This document shows, one piece after another, positions 1 to 5,763 of a stretch of DNA of 11,257 nucleotides. A program made the translations under genes and the position numbers. Each line of letters begins with the position of its first letter. The stretch's first letter is position 1. The notes beneath the pieces are model-generated. The model searched no databases. It was not told the DNA's origin and worked only from the letters and a program-made list of their open reading frames with translations. The DNA is from Labilithrix luteola (GTDB lineage Bacteria > Myxococcota_A > Polyangia > Polyangiales > Polyangiaceae), in contig JAMFST010000985.1 of the NCBI GenBank assembly GCA_026225435.1, positions 1-11,257 of the forward strand, written 5' to 3'.

Positions 1-331
1 CCGCGAGCGCCGGGTACGGCTCGTGCCCCTTGAGCACCAGCTCCACCGCGCGCTCGGCCCGCCGCAGCGCCGGATGGGAGAGCGGCCGCTCGGAGAAGGC
101 GGCGGAGAACCCGGCGGCATGGAGCATGGAGTTGAGCTCGCGGTGCGGCACGCGCAGCTCCTCGCCGAGTCGCAGCACCATCTCGCGGCTGGGCGACGAG
201 CGGCCGTTCTCGAGAAAGCTCAGATGCTTGGTGGAGATGTTCGCTTCGCAGGCGAGCGCCAGCTGGCTCACGCGCCGCTGCGTTCGCCACTGGCGCAGGA
301 GCTCGCCGAAGGCTCGTTCGGAGGTGGCCAT
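1..331 (-). CDS. XRE-family transcriptional regulator, MmyB-like (partial, C-terminus off the left edge)
   Basis: The first 110 codons of a DNA-binding regulator are present, reading leftwards from an ATG at 331-329. The N-terminus (MATSERAFGELLRQWRTQRR) leads into a Cro/C1-type helix-turn-helix at about residues 8-63, with the recognisable turn and recognition-helix segment ISTKHLSFLENGRSSPS. It is followed by REMVLRLGEELRVPHRELN and by the linker ending GHEPYPALA. In this family that linker introduces a C-terminal PAS-like MmyB ligand-binding domain, which would lie outside the window. The gene is divergent from the NTF2-like gene, with 124 bp between the start codons and a large inverted repeat there, so auto-repression and control of the neighbour are likely (inference). 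No clear Shine-Dalgarno sequence precedes the ATG. The family call is firm; the ligand and targets are unknown. Confidence 0.88.
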   Translation of the reverse strand, partial: MATSERAFGELLRQWRTQRRVSQLALACEANISTKHLSFLENGRSSPSREMVLRLGEELRVPHRELNSMLHAAGFSAAFSERPLSHPALRRAERAVELVLKGHEPYPALA

Positions 332-363
332 GCGCTGACCGTAGCGCGCGCCGGCGGGCCCCG

Positions 364-409
364 GCGATTACCTCCGAGGTGGGGTCGATTGCACCTCGCA
401 GGTAATCGC
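364..409. promoter_or_regulatory. Candidate operator: 18-bp inverted repeat between the divergent regulator and NTF2-like genes
   Basis: Two 18-nt arms (364-381 and 392-409) are reverse complements at 17 of 18 positions, around a 10-nt spacer. The outer core is ATTACCT (367-373) against AGGTAAT (400-406). Each arm is itself roughly palindromic: the left holds ACCTC-C-GAGGT (370-380), the right ACCT-CGC-AGGT (393-403). This gives two dimer-sized sites about 23 bp apart, roughly two helical turns. The position between a divergent XRE repressor and its neighbour makes this the likely binding site. The TAATCG motifs at the outer edges could double as -10 elements, but no convincing -35 was found. 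The symmetry is seen directly; the binding protein is inferred. Confidence 0.72.
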
Positions 410-455
410 GAGCGCGCCCGCCACGACGTACGGATGGAGGCACGGAGGATTCACC

Positions 456-839
456 ATGACCGACAGCACCAGCAGCACCGTCACGATGCACGATCTCGCC
501 ACCCGCTACCTCGCCGTCTGGAACGAGACGGACGCCGCCGCCCGCCGCGCACGGATCCGCGCGCTCTTTGCCGAGGACTGCAGCTACACCGATCCCAACG
601 TGATCGTCCGCGGTCAGGACGCGCTCGACGGCTTCATCGGCGCGGTGCAGAAGCAGTTCGCCGGCGTCGGCTTCCACCTGGCCGGGAACGTCGACGGGCA
701 CCACGACGTCGCCCGCTTCACCTGGCACGCGCGACCGGCGGGGGCGAGCGAGCCGGCCGCAATCGGCTTCGACGTCGCCGTGATCGACGGCGGCCGCATC
801 ACCCAGGTGATCGGCTTCCTCGACAAGGCACCGGGCTGA
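456..839 (+). CDS. Nuclear transport factor 2 (SnoaL-like) family protein
   Basis: This is a complete 127-residue protein, a normal size for a stand-alone NTF2-like domain. It opens with an alpha-helical segment (LATRYLAVWNETDAAARRA) and continues RALFAEDCSYTDPN, the typical SnoaL-like signature in which a Tyr/Thr-Asp-Pro follows the helical entrance to the pocket. It ends in beta strands (FTWHARP, IGFDVAVIDGGRITQVIGF) that form the cone-shaped pocket. There is no signal peptide, so it should be cytoplasmic. The family includes polyketide cyclases, steroid isomerases and many uncharacterised small-molecule binders; nothing here identifies a substrate. GGAGG at 444-448 lies 7 nt before the ATG and fixes the start. 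The gene is divergent from the MmyB-like regulator and probably under its control. A hairpin follows the stop. Confidence 0.88.
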   Translation: MTDSTSSTVTMHDLATRYLAVWNETDAAARRARIRALFAEDCSYTDPNVIVRGQDALDGFIGAVQKQFAGVGFHLAGNVDGHHDVARFTWHARPAGASEPAAIGFDVAVIDGGRITQVIGFLDKAPG

Positions 840-852
840 GCACCACGCCATC

Positions 853-905
853 GAGGCGGGTATCCGCGCTGCGCTTCGCCTCGCGCAGCGCGGATGAACC
901 GCCTC
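853..905. terminator. Bidirectional stem-loop between convergent genes
   Basis: A 13-bp perfect stem (862-874 with 883-895, sequence ATCCGCGCTGCGC) closes an 8-nt loop. It is extended outward by a second 7-bp perfect helix (GAGGCGG 853-859 with CCGCCTC 899-905) across a small 2/3-nt internal loop, for 20 bp in total. It lies between the stop of the NTF2-like gene (839) and the stop of the convergent lipoprotein gene (920). No U-tract follows on either strand, so it may act as a transcription barrier or RNA 3'-end stabiliser rather than a textbook intrinsic terminator. Confidence 0.7.
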
Positions 906-919
906 CCGCTGTCTTCAGC

Positions 920-2500
920 TCACTTCTTCTCGTGCGGGTCGTGCGGGTGGCTGCTGCCGCTGGGCGGCGCACCACCGTGGCTCGCGCCGCCGCTCGCGGC
1001 ACCGCCCGCGCTTCCGCCTGGGTGGCCACCGCTCGGCGGAGCTCCCCCACCCGGGTGACTGCTGCCACTCGGCGGGGCTCCGCCACCCGGATGAGTATTG
1101 CCTCCGCCGGACACGGCGCCCCCGCCGCCTGCGTGGCCCCCTGGTGCGGGAGCCGGCGTCGGTGCTGGGGCGGGACCGGGGGCAGGGGCAGGCGCTACGC
1201 CTCCGTGCTGCGGGGTCCCGGCCACCACCGGGTGCGAAGGATCGTGCCCCGCCTCACCTGGGCGTCCGGTGTTCCCCGGCGGGGTGGTCGGTTCGCCGGC
1301 GTGCACTCCGCCTGGCGCGCCCGCTGCGGGAGCACCCGCCGCACCCGGCACACCATGTTCACCGCCCGGCGCCCCAGCGGCACCCGGCGCTCCCGCGGCT
1401 CCTGGTGCACCATGCTCACCACCCGCCATGCCTGGCGCCCCCGTTGCGCCCGGCGCGCCGTGCTCGCTGCCCATCGCGCCTCCGCCAGGTCCGCCAGGTC
1501 CGCCCGGCGCACCCGGGCCGCCGTGCCCACCAGGGGCTCCGCCCGGCGTCACGTGCCCACCCGCATTCGCGCCCACGCCCACGTGCACCGAGTACCCGCC
1601 GTTGGCCGTGCGGGTACCGCCCTGCGAGATCGCGACCCCCGCGGCCGCGACGAAGCCGGCATGCGCCACCACCAGCGCCGGCGGAACGGGCGCCGGATGG
1701 AAGGCCACTCCCGGACGGATGTTGATGTCGGGGCGGTACACGACTCCGCGCGCGGCCGGCGGGTGATCCCACCGGCCCGGGGCGAAGTAATAGTGGCCGC
1801 CGATGAGCGTGTACGTCGGCGCGACCCACGAGACGCCGACCGCCGGCGGACGCACCCAGACGCCCGGCGTCCACGCGTACGCGTTGTCGTGCCAGCCGTA
1901 ATAGCCCGGTGTCCACGAGTAGCCGACACCCGGTGACGGCAGCTCCACCTCCTCGCGATACATGGGCGGCGGCACGTCGATGGCCGGCGGGCGCGGCATG
2001 TGCGGCGCGCCCCAGAATCCCGGGGTCCACAGGTAATGCCCGCTGGTGTCCGGCGCCCACTGGCCCATCGTCCACACCTCGCCGGGCGGCGGGTTGCGCC
2101 ACGCGCCTGCGACCCAGACGTACCGGTTGAGCGGGGTGCTCCACCACCAGTAACCCGGCACCCACACGTCTCCGGTGTCCGGAGGGGCAGGCTTGTCTTC
2201 CTCGACCGCCGCGGGCGGCGCCGCCATCGCAAAGTAGTTCGACGCGACCGGCGCGGTGCCAACCACCGCCTCGTTGAGCGGGATGCTCGGATCGGCCGCG
2301 ACGACCGCCGGGGGAGCGTCGACTTCGCCGCCGTCGACATCGGCCGCGGCTGCGCTGGCGGCCATGGGTCCGGCGTCGGCCGTGTCGGCCGCGTCGGTGG
2401 GCTTGTGGCAGCCCGTCGCGAAGAGCGCCGTCAGCATCCCGGGCGCGACCGCTGCCAGGAGCACTCCGCGCGACTTCTCTGTCCACTTGTACGAGATCAT
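920..2500 (-). CDS. YxWxxGxW-repeat lipoprotein with collagen-like, Pro/Ala and His/Gly/Pro-rich tail
   Basis: This 526-residue envelope protein starts MISYKWTEKS, with a hydrophobic segment (13-28) and a lipobox-like FATG-C, so Cys31 is the likely lipidation site. An Ala/Asp linker follows. Residues ~112-246 carry at least six aromatic YxWxxGxW-type repeats (WVPGYW, WVAGAW, WTMGQW, LWTPGFW, AWTPGVW, YYFAPGRW), a family common in proteobacterial and myxobacterial outer-membrane lipoproteins of unknown role. Residues ~319-400 are collagen-like Gly-x-y (GAPGAAGAPG, each block introduced by EHG). Residues 435-453 are Pro/Ala-rich, and 469-520 repeat HPGGGAPPSG. The C-terminus is DPHEKK. AGAGGAT 6-7 nt upstream supports the ATG. 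A structural or surface-adhesion role is an inference; no catalytic domain is visible. The very GC-rich repeats also open long antisense frames, which are not genes. Confidence 0.82.
   Translation of the reverse strand: MISYKWTEKSRGVLLAAVAPGMLTALFATGCHKPTDAADTADAGPMAASAAAADVDGGEVDAPPAVVAADPSIPLNEAVVGTAPVASNYFAMAAPPAAVEEDKPAPPDTGDVWVPGYWWWSTPLNRYVWVAGAWRNPPPGEVWTMGQWAPDTSGHYLWTPGFWGAPHMPRPPAIDVPPPMYREEVELPSPGVGYSWTPGYYGWHDNAYAWTPGVWVRPPAVGVSWVAPTYTLIGGHYYFAPGRWDHPPAARGVVYRPDINIRPGVAFHPAPVPPALVVAHAGFVAAAGVAISQGGTRTANGGYSVHVGVGANAGGHVTPGGAPGGHGGPGAPGGPGGPGGGAMGSEHGAPGATGAPGMAGGEHGAPGAAGAPGAAGAPGGEHGVPGAAGAPAAGAPGGVHAGEPTTPPGNTGRPGEAGHDPSHPVVAGTPQHGGVAPAPAPGPAPAPTPAPAPGGHAGGGGAVSGGGNTHPGGGAPPSGSSHPGGGAPPSGGHPGGSAGGAASGGASHGGAPPSGSSHPHDPHEKK
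1028..1096 (-). repeat. 36-bp tandem repeat coding for HPGGGAPPSG units
   Basis: Two adjacent copies with a 36-bp period (1031-1057 and 1067-1093 align with few mismatches) encode HPGGGAPPSGSS and HPGGGAPPSGG at residues 470-492 of the lipoprotein. A related partial unit, HGGAPPSGSSHP, recurs near 944-979. The repeat is in frame, so copy-number changes would keep the reading frame. Confidence 0.7.
1301..1546 (-). repeat. Collagen-like Gly-x-y repeat region within the lipoprotein
   Basis: The stretch codes for imperfect Gly-x-y triplets, mostly GAP, GAA, GGP and GGE, with the block EHG(A/V)PGA recurring three times (around residues 346, 362 and 381). The repeat interrupts cleanly at Pro/Thr segments on both sides. 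Such triplets can form a trimeric triple helix in bacterial surface proteins; whether this one does is unknown. Confidence 0.7.
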
Positions 2501-2527
2501 GACGTCATCCTCTTCACGGTTGGCCCG

Positions 2528-2533
2528 ATTCTA
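2528..2533 (-). promoter_or_regulatory. Possible -10 element for the YxWxxGxW lipoprotein gene
   Basis: On the minus strand this reads TAGAAT, five of six matches to the sigma-70 -10 consensus, in an AT-richer patch of an otherwise GC-rich sequence. It lies 27 nt before the ATG at 2500. There is no good -35: the expected position falls in a C7 tract (2549-2555 on the plus strand as G7). The 112 bp between 2500 and the upstream stop at 2613 is enough for an independent promoter. Confidence 0.35.
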
Positions 2534-2580
2534 ACGAGAGGCCATTTTGGGGGGGAGCCTCCACCTTACGATGAGACGGG

Positions 2581-2596
2581 CTCGGTTGGGACCGAG
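2581..2596 (-). terminator. Weak hairpin downstream of the six-gene cluster
   Basis: CTCGGT-TGGG-ACCGAG is a perfect 6-bp stem with a 4-nt loop, 17 nt past the stop codon at 2613. It is flanked by a direct repeat GAGACGG (2573-2579 and 2594-2600). There is no U-tract, so termination is only a possibility. Confidence 0.3.
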
Positions 2597-2612
2597 ACGG
2601 CCATCGACCGAC

Positions 2613-3200
2613 TCAGCGATACGTCGGTCCAGTCTCGCGCCGCGCGTCCTCGACTCGCTCGCTCAGCCGTGTGGCCACCCAGGAGTAGGTCTCGACCGGA
2701 GCGGCGAACATCACCTTGGTGGTCCAGTTGCCCTTGAGGGGCGGGCCGTCGAGCGAGAGCGGCACCTTCCGCCCCTCACCGGTGCGGAGCACGATGTACA
2801 GACGCTGCGATGCATCCTTCTCCGCTCGCACCTCGAAGCGATCGACGTCGGCGACCGGCAACGACAGCCCGCGGGACCACGGCACCGGCGGCGAAACCCG
2901 GATGGTGAGCACCTTGCCGGAGACGGTGAACCGCGTCACGAGAACGAGCTCGCGCGCCGCCAGCAACACGAGCACCGTCCACGCCGTCACGAGGTAGACC
3001 AGCTCGGCGACACCCGGGCGGTGGTGCGCGAAGAAGAACGGGGCCAGCACCACGTTCCAGGCGATGGCGAGGAGGAGAACCACGAGCCGACTCTTCGCCG
3101 GCCGCACCGCGATCCCTTCCGCGCTCTCCTCCGCTCGCAGCCGGTCGGGCTTCGTCATCGAGGTCACCATCCTAGCGCTCGAACGGTCTTCCACGACCAT
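2613..3200 (-). CDS. Small two-helix membrane protein with a C-terminal PH-like (DUF) domain
   Basis: This is a 195-residue protein from the ATG at 3200. It has a charged cytoplasmic N-terminus, transmembrane segments at ~38-57 and ~65-83, then a soluble beta-rich C-terminal domain (RFTVSGKVLTIRVSPP, LPVADVDRFEVRAE, RLYIVLRTGEGRKVPLSL). The pattern of two helices followed by a strand-rich domain beginning 'F.V....L.I' is what bacterial PH-like membrane proteins look like; no catalytic residues are evident. The open frame extends further upstream, but that part overlaps the preceding gene. The start at 3200 has GAGG 8 nt before it and begins 13 nt after the upstream stop at 3214. Internal ATGs at 3170 and 3158 are possible alternatives. 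It is the last gene of the minus-strand cluster; its function is unknown. Confidence 0.72.
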   Translation of the reverse strand: MVVEDRSSARMVTSMTKPDRLRAEESAEGIAVRPAKSRLVVLLLAIAWNVVLAPFFFAHHRPGVAELVYLVTAWTVLVLLAARELVLVTRFTVSGKVLTIRVSPPVPWSRGLSLPVADVDRFEVRAEKDASQRLYIVLRTGEGRKVPLSLDGPPLKGNWTTKVMFAAPVETYSWVATRLSERVEDARRETGPTYR

Positions 3201-3213
3201 GACGCCGACCTCG

Positions 3214-4272
3214 TCAGGGCTGCCCCACGCGGGTGAGAGGCGCCAGCGTCCTCGTGCCGGTCGAAAGTGTGTCCGAAAGCCCATCGACCCACGCGTTGTA
3301 ATTCGTCGTGATCGACTTGTTGCTCCCGAGCAGCGTCGGCGCCGTGTACGTCTGGAAGGACGACGTGGAGATGGGAAACGCGGTGATGAGGCGGCTCCGT
3401 CCATCGCTCGTGTCGTGGACGGAGTAGACGAGCCAGCAGGTGTTCGCGCGGGGCCCTGCGTCGGCGATGCCGACGGTCGGGAAGCGCACGAAGTCGCTGC
3501 GGAGCGTGATCGTGCGCCCGTCACTCAGCGTGGTGACCTCGGTGAGGCGCGTCACGTTCAGCTTCGAGAGATCGAGCTTCAGGACCGCTTTCGCGACGTG
3601 CGGCGTGTTGCCCTGGACGACCGAGAGCTCCGGCTCACCGGTGAACGCGATCGACCCCGCGAGGTAGGTCGTGTTGCCGAAGAGCGTGCCGTCGGGCGGT
3701 ACCGGACCAAATGTCCCGGCCGGCATCCCGAACCCGTCGGTGACGTCGGGCGCGACCCAGCGCGCGCGCTTGTACCCGTAGGGCGTCTGCAGCAGGCTGA
3801 AGAGGTAGCCGTAGGTGTGCTGCACGCCGGCGTGGGTCGTCTTACCCGTCCTCGGCGCGACGCCCATCGCCTCGTCGAGCGCATCGACGATCACGTAGTC
3901 GACGACCGGGGACGCGCCGAAGGTGTCGGGCGCGGCCTGCTGGTAGTCGATCGCCCGTCCCCACAGCTCGAGAAGGTCGCCGCTCGATCGGTCGGCAGCG
4001 ACCTCCTTCGCGACCAGCGGCGCCTCCGCGCGCAGGACCGTACCCACGTCCGCACCCGCGCCCGCCGCGGCGATCATGTCGCGCGCGACGGCCGCCCACG
4101 GGCAATCCCGTGCGCTCTCGCCCGCATCGACGTCCGGGCAGGCAGAGTGGCGCGATGTCGCGGGGGGCACCGAACGCGAGCCGGTAGCCGGTGAGCACGC
4201 GATGGCGGCGGCGCCTCCGAGGAGGGCGAGAACCAGGACGGCCGAGCGGATCCGCGAACGTCGGGTGGTCAT
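3214..4272 (-). CDS. Predicted lipoprotein of unknown family
   Basis: This 352-residue protein starts at the ATG at 4272. It has a positively charged n-region (TTRRSRIRS), a hydrophobic core and the lipobox AIAC, giving Cys26 as lipid anchor. A GTG at 4290 is an alternative start adding six residues; neither has a clear Shine-Dalgarno sequence, and I prefer the ATG for its classical signal peptide. The mature part has an Asp/Cys-containing linker (Cys45, Cys57), a helical segment around residues 60-140, and then beta-rich sequence with motifs such as GYKRARWVAPD, GFGMPAGTFGP and FVRFPTVGIADAG. I do not recognise the domain and see no catalytic signature. It follows the mono-heme lipoprotein gene by 30 nt, so the two are probably co-expressed and may form an envelope complex (inference). 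The gene downstream begins 13 nt later. Confidence 0.78.
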   Translation of the reverse strand: MTTRRSRIRSAVLVLALLGGAAAIACSPATGSRSVPPATSRHSACPDVDAGESARDCPWAAVARDMIAAAGAGADVGTVLRAEAPLVAKEVAADRSSGDLLELWGRAIDYQQAAPDTFGASPVVDYVIVDALDEAMGVAPRTGKTTHAGVQHTYGYLFSLLQTPYGYKRARWVAPDVTDGFGMPAGTFGPVPPDGTLFGNTTYLAGSIAFTGEPELSVVQGNTPHVAKAVLKLDLSKLNVTRLTEVTTLSDGRTITLRSDFVRFPTVGIADAGPRANTCWLVYSVHDTSDGRSRLITAFPISTSSFQTYTAPTLLGSNKSITTNYNAWVDGLSDTLSTGTRTLAPLTRVGQP

Positions 4273-4302
4273 CGGTGCGCCAAGGTGCACGTGACCCGCC
4301 GT

Positions 4303-5724
4303 TCACGGCAAGGCGGAAAAATACTCCACGATCGCCGCCGTCTCGTTCACCACCCGCTGGTTCACCGTCGGCGACGTGGTGTCGTAGCTGAAGGCGTGCA
4401 GATCGATCCGCGGCAATGTCAGATCGTACATCACCGCCATGTCCGCGGCGGTGACGCTCTTGCCGTCGGGGGCGAAGCGGGCGTTGGCCCCGCTCGTCGC
4501 CGTCGTCGTGTCGTCGTTCCCTTCGGGCAGCGCCACCAGCTTCGCCAGCGGCGTGGACAGGTGGCAGCTGCCGCAATCGGTCGTGTTGAAGGTCCGCTGG
4601 GTGGGATCCTCGAGACGAAGAAGCGCGGTGAAGGCGTCGCTGCTCATCTGCGTCGTCGGGCTCTGGTTGGCGCCGCCGAGGGGCTCGATGTCGTCCGGCG
4701 AGCTGATCATCGGCTGGAAGAACCAGCCGAGCGCGAAGGCGCCCAGCGGCGGGACATCGGGCGGGCGCGAGGCGCTCGTGATCGTCTGCACGTGCGGGTC
4801 GCCAAGCGTCTCGTTGGGGATGACGAAGGGGGTCGTCGTCGCCGCGCCCGCGTCGGTATCCGCATCGGCACCCCCATCGGGCAGGTCGTTGGCGCGGAAG
4901 ATCCAGTTCAGCTGATCGTCGGTGCCGAACATGGCCACGCGGACCAGGTTCTCTTCCCCGACGTATTGCAGGATCAACTTTTGTACACCCGCGCTCATGG
5001 GGCCGGCGAGCCCTTGCTGGACGATGACCGGATGGGGGCCGAGCGAGCCGGCCGACGTGTTGGCCGCATCGTTCGCTTTCCGGAGAGCCACCAGCTTTCG
5101 CGCCAGCGTGAGCAGCTCGTTGCGCGGGAGCGAGTAGATGGCGTGGAGCGCCGAATCGAAGGCCTGCGGAGCGCCGCCGTCGGTCGCGCGCACTTCCTGG
5201 AAGACGAGGCGAACCTGCGGCAGGCAACCCGCGCCGTGCGGATCGGGATCCGTGACGGCAAAACAGGGATCGATCCGCACCGAGACGACGCGGAGGTCGC
5301 TGTAGCTGGCGATGGAGTACCCGGCGAGGCCGTTCGACGGCGCGGTCGTCGTGAGCGTCGAGCCGGGCAGCTCCGCGACGGTGGTGTACAGCGAGCTGGG
5401 GACCAGCGTCCCGCGGGACCCCGTCGCCGAGGGGGCGAGGAGGCTGCCGATGTCCGCCGCCGTCTGCGGGAGCGGGAACATGATCGACACGTCGTTCATC
5501 TGCGCGACGATGGGGCCGCCCGGGTCGACGTCGCCGCTGTTCGGATCGTTCGGGTCGAAGCCCGCATCGGCGACGTCACCGGCGTCGCCGCCGGCGTTCG
5601 TGGTTCCGGTCGACGGGTCCGGGCTGTTCCCGCAGCCACCGAGCGACGACAGCCCACCGACCGCGGCGGCCGCCATCACCGCGAGCGCGAGCCAACGAAA
5701 ACGAACGCTCTTGCCTCGCGCCAT
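4303..5724 (-). CDS. Mono-heme c-type cytochrome-like lipoprotein
   Basis: This 473-residue exported protein has an n-region rich in Arg/Lys (MARGKSVRFRW), a hydrophobic segment and the lipobox SLGG-C, so Cys31 should be lipidated. A Gly/Asp/Asn linker (32-70) follows, as is usual for myxobacterial lipoproteins. A single c-type heme motif CGSCH (Cys384, Cys387, His388) sits late in the chain, preceded by FNTTD and followed by LSTPLAKL. The ~300 residues before it match no family I recognise. Cys154 and Cys167 bracket FAVTDPDPHGAG and could form a disulfide. An Asp-rich insert (281-293) reads GGADADTDAG. An electron-transfer or redox-sensing role is inferred from the heme motif alone; the distal heme ligand is not obvious. 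The start has no Shine-Dalgarno sequence, but no better in-frame start precedes the signal peptide. It lies 39 nt after the phosphoesterase stop. Confidence 0.8.
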   Translation of the reverse strand: MARGKSVRFRWLALAVMAAAAVGGLSSLGGCGNSPDPSTGTTNAGGDAGDVADAGFDPNDPNSGDVDPGGPIVAQMNDVSIMFPLPQTAADIGSLLAPSATGSRGTLVPSSLYTTVAELPGSTLTTTAPSNGLAGYSIASYSDLRVVSVRIDPCFAVTDPDPHGAGCLPQVRLVFQEVRATDGGAPQAFDSALHAIYSLPRNELLTLARKLVALRKANDAANTSAGSLGPHPVIVQQGLAGPMSAGVQKLILQYVGEENLVRVAMFGTDDQLNWIFRANDLPDGGADADTDAGAATTTPFVIPNETLGDPHVQTITSASRPPDVPPLGAFALGWFFQPMISSPDDIEPLGGANQSPTTQMSSDAFTALLRLEDPTQRTFNTTDCGSCHLSTPLAKLVALPEGNDDTTTATSGANARFAPDGKSVTAADMAVMYDLTLPRIDLHAFSYDTTSPTVNQRVVNETAAIVEYFSALP

Positions 5725-5757
5725 GCGCGTTCAGGATGGCACGAATCGAAGGACTTC
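5713..5757. repeat. Possible degenerate CHPERSE-type dispersed intergenic repeat overlapping a start codon
   Basis: Read on the minus strand, this junction translates in one frame as SFDSCHPERAWREARAF and contains CCATCCTGAACGC next to CCTTCGATTCG. It resembles the widespread intergenic element, known from many soil bacteria, whose DNA contains TCATCCTGAGCG and whose chance translation reads CHPERSE. Only one copy is in the window, so repetitiveness cannot be shown here. It covers the 39-nt gap and the first codons of the cytochrome-like gene. Confidence 0.3.
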
Positions 5758-5763
5758 ACTCTG

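Noticed and set aside
1098..1766. Plus-strand 222-codon frame rich in PGAP repeats
   Set aside because: Mirror image of the minus-strand collagen-like repeats. The minus frame has a signal peptide, lipobox and family repeats, so it is the real gene.
23..1936. A 637-codon plus-strand open frame across the regulator, NTF2-like gene and lipoprotein
   Set aside because: It is antisense or out of frame to three well-supported genes, is Arg/Ala-rich without domains, and arises because stop codons are rare at this GC content.
2549..2555. G7 homopolymer upstream of the YxWxxGxW lipoprotein, considered as a phase-variable promoter spacer
   Set aside because: Seven bases is short for slippage-based phase variation, and no matching -35 element was found to make the spacing meaningful.
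3201..3524. N-terminal extension of the PH-like membrane protein up to a start at 3524
   Set aside because: The extra 108 residues are Ser/Arg/Pro-rich and overlap the coding end of the upstream lipoprotein; a better start with GAGG lies at 3200.
4346..4365. A second pair of TTCAC motifs
   Set aside because: They lie 15 bp apart inside the cytochrome-like coding sequence, not in the 11-bp phase of the candidate CreB box, and read as ordinary codons.
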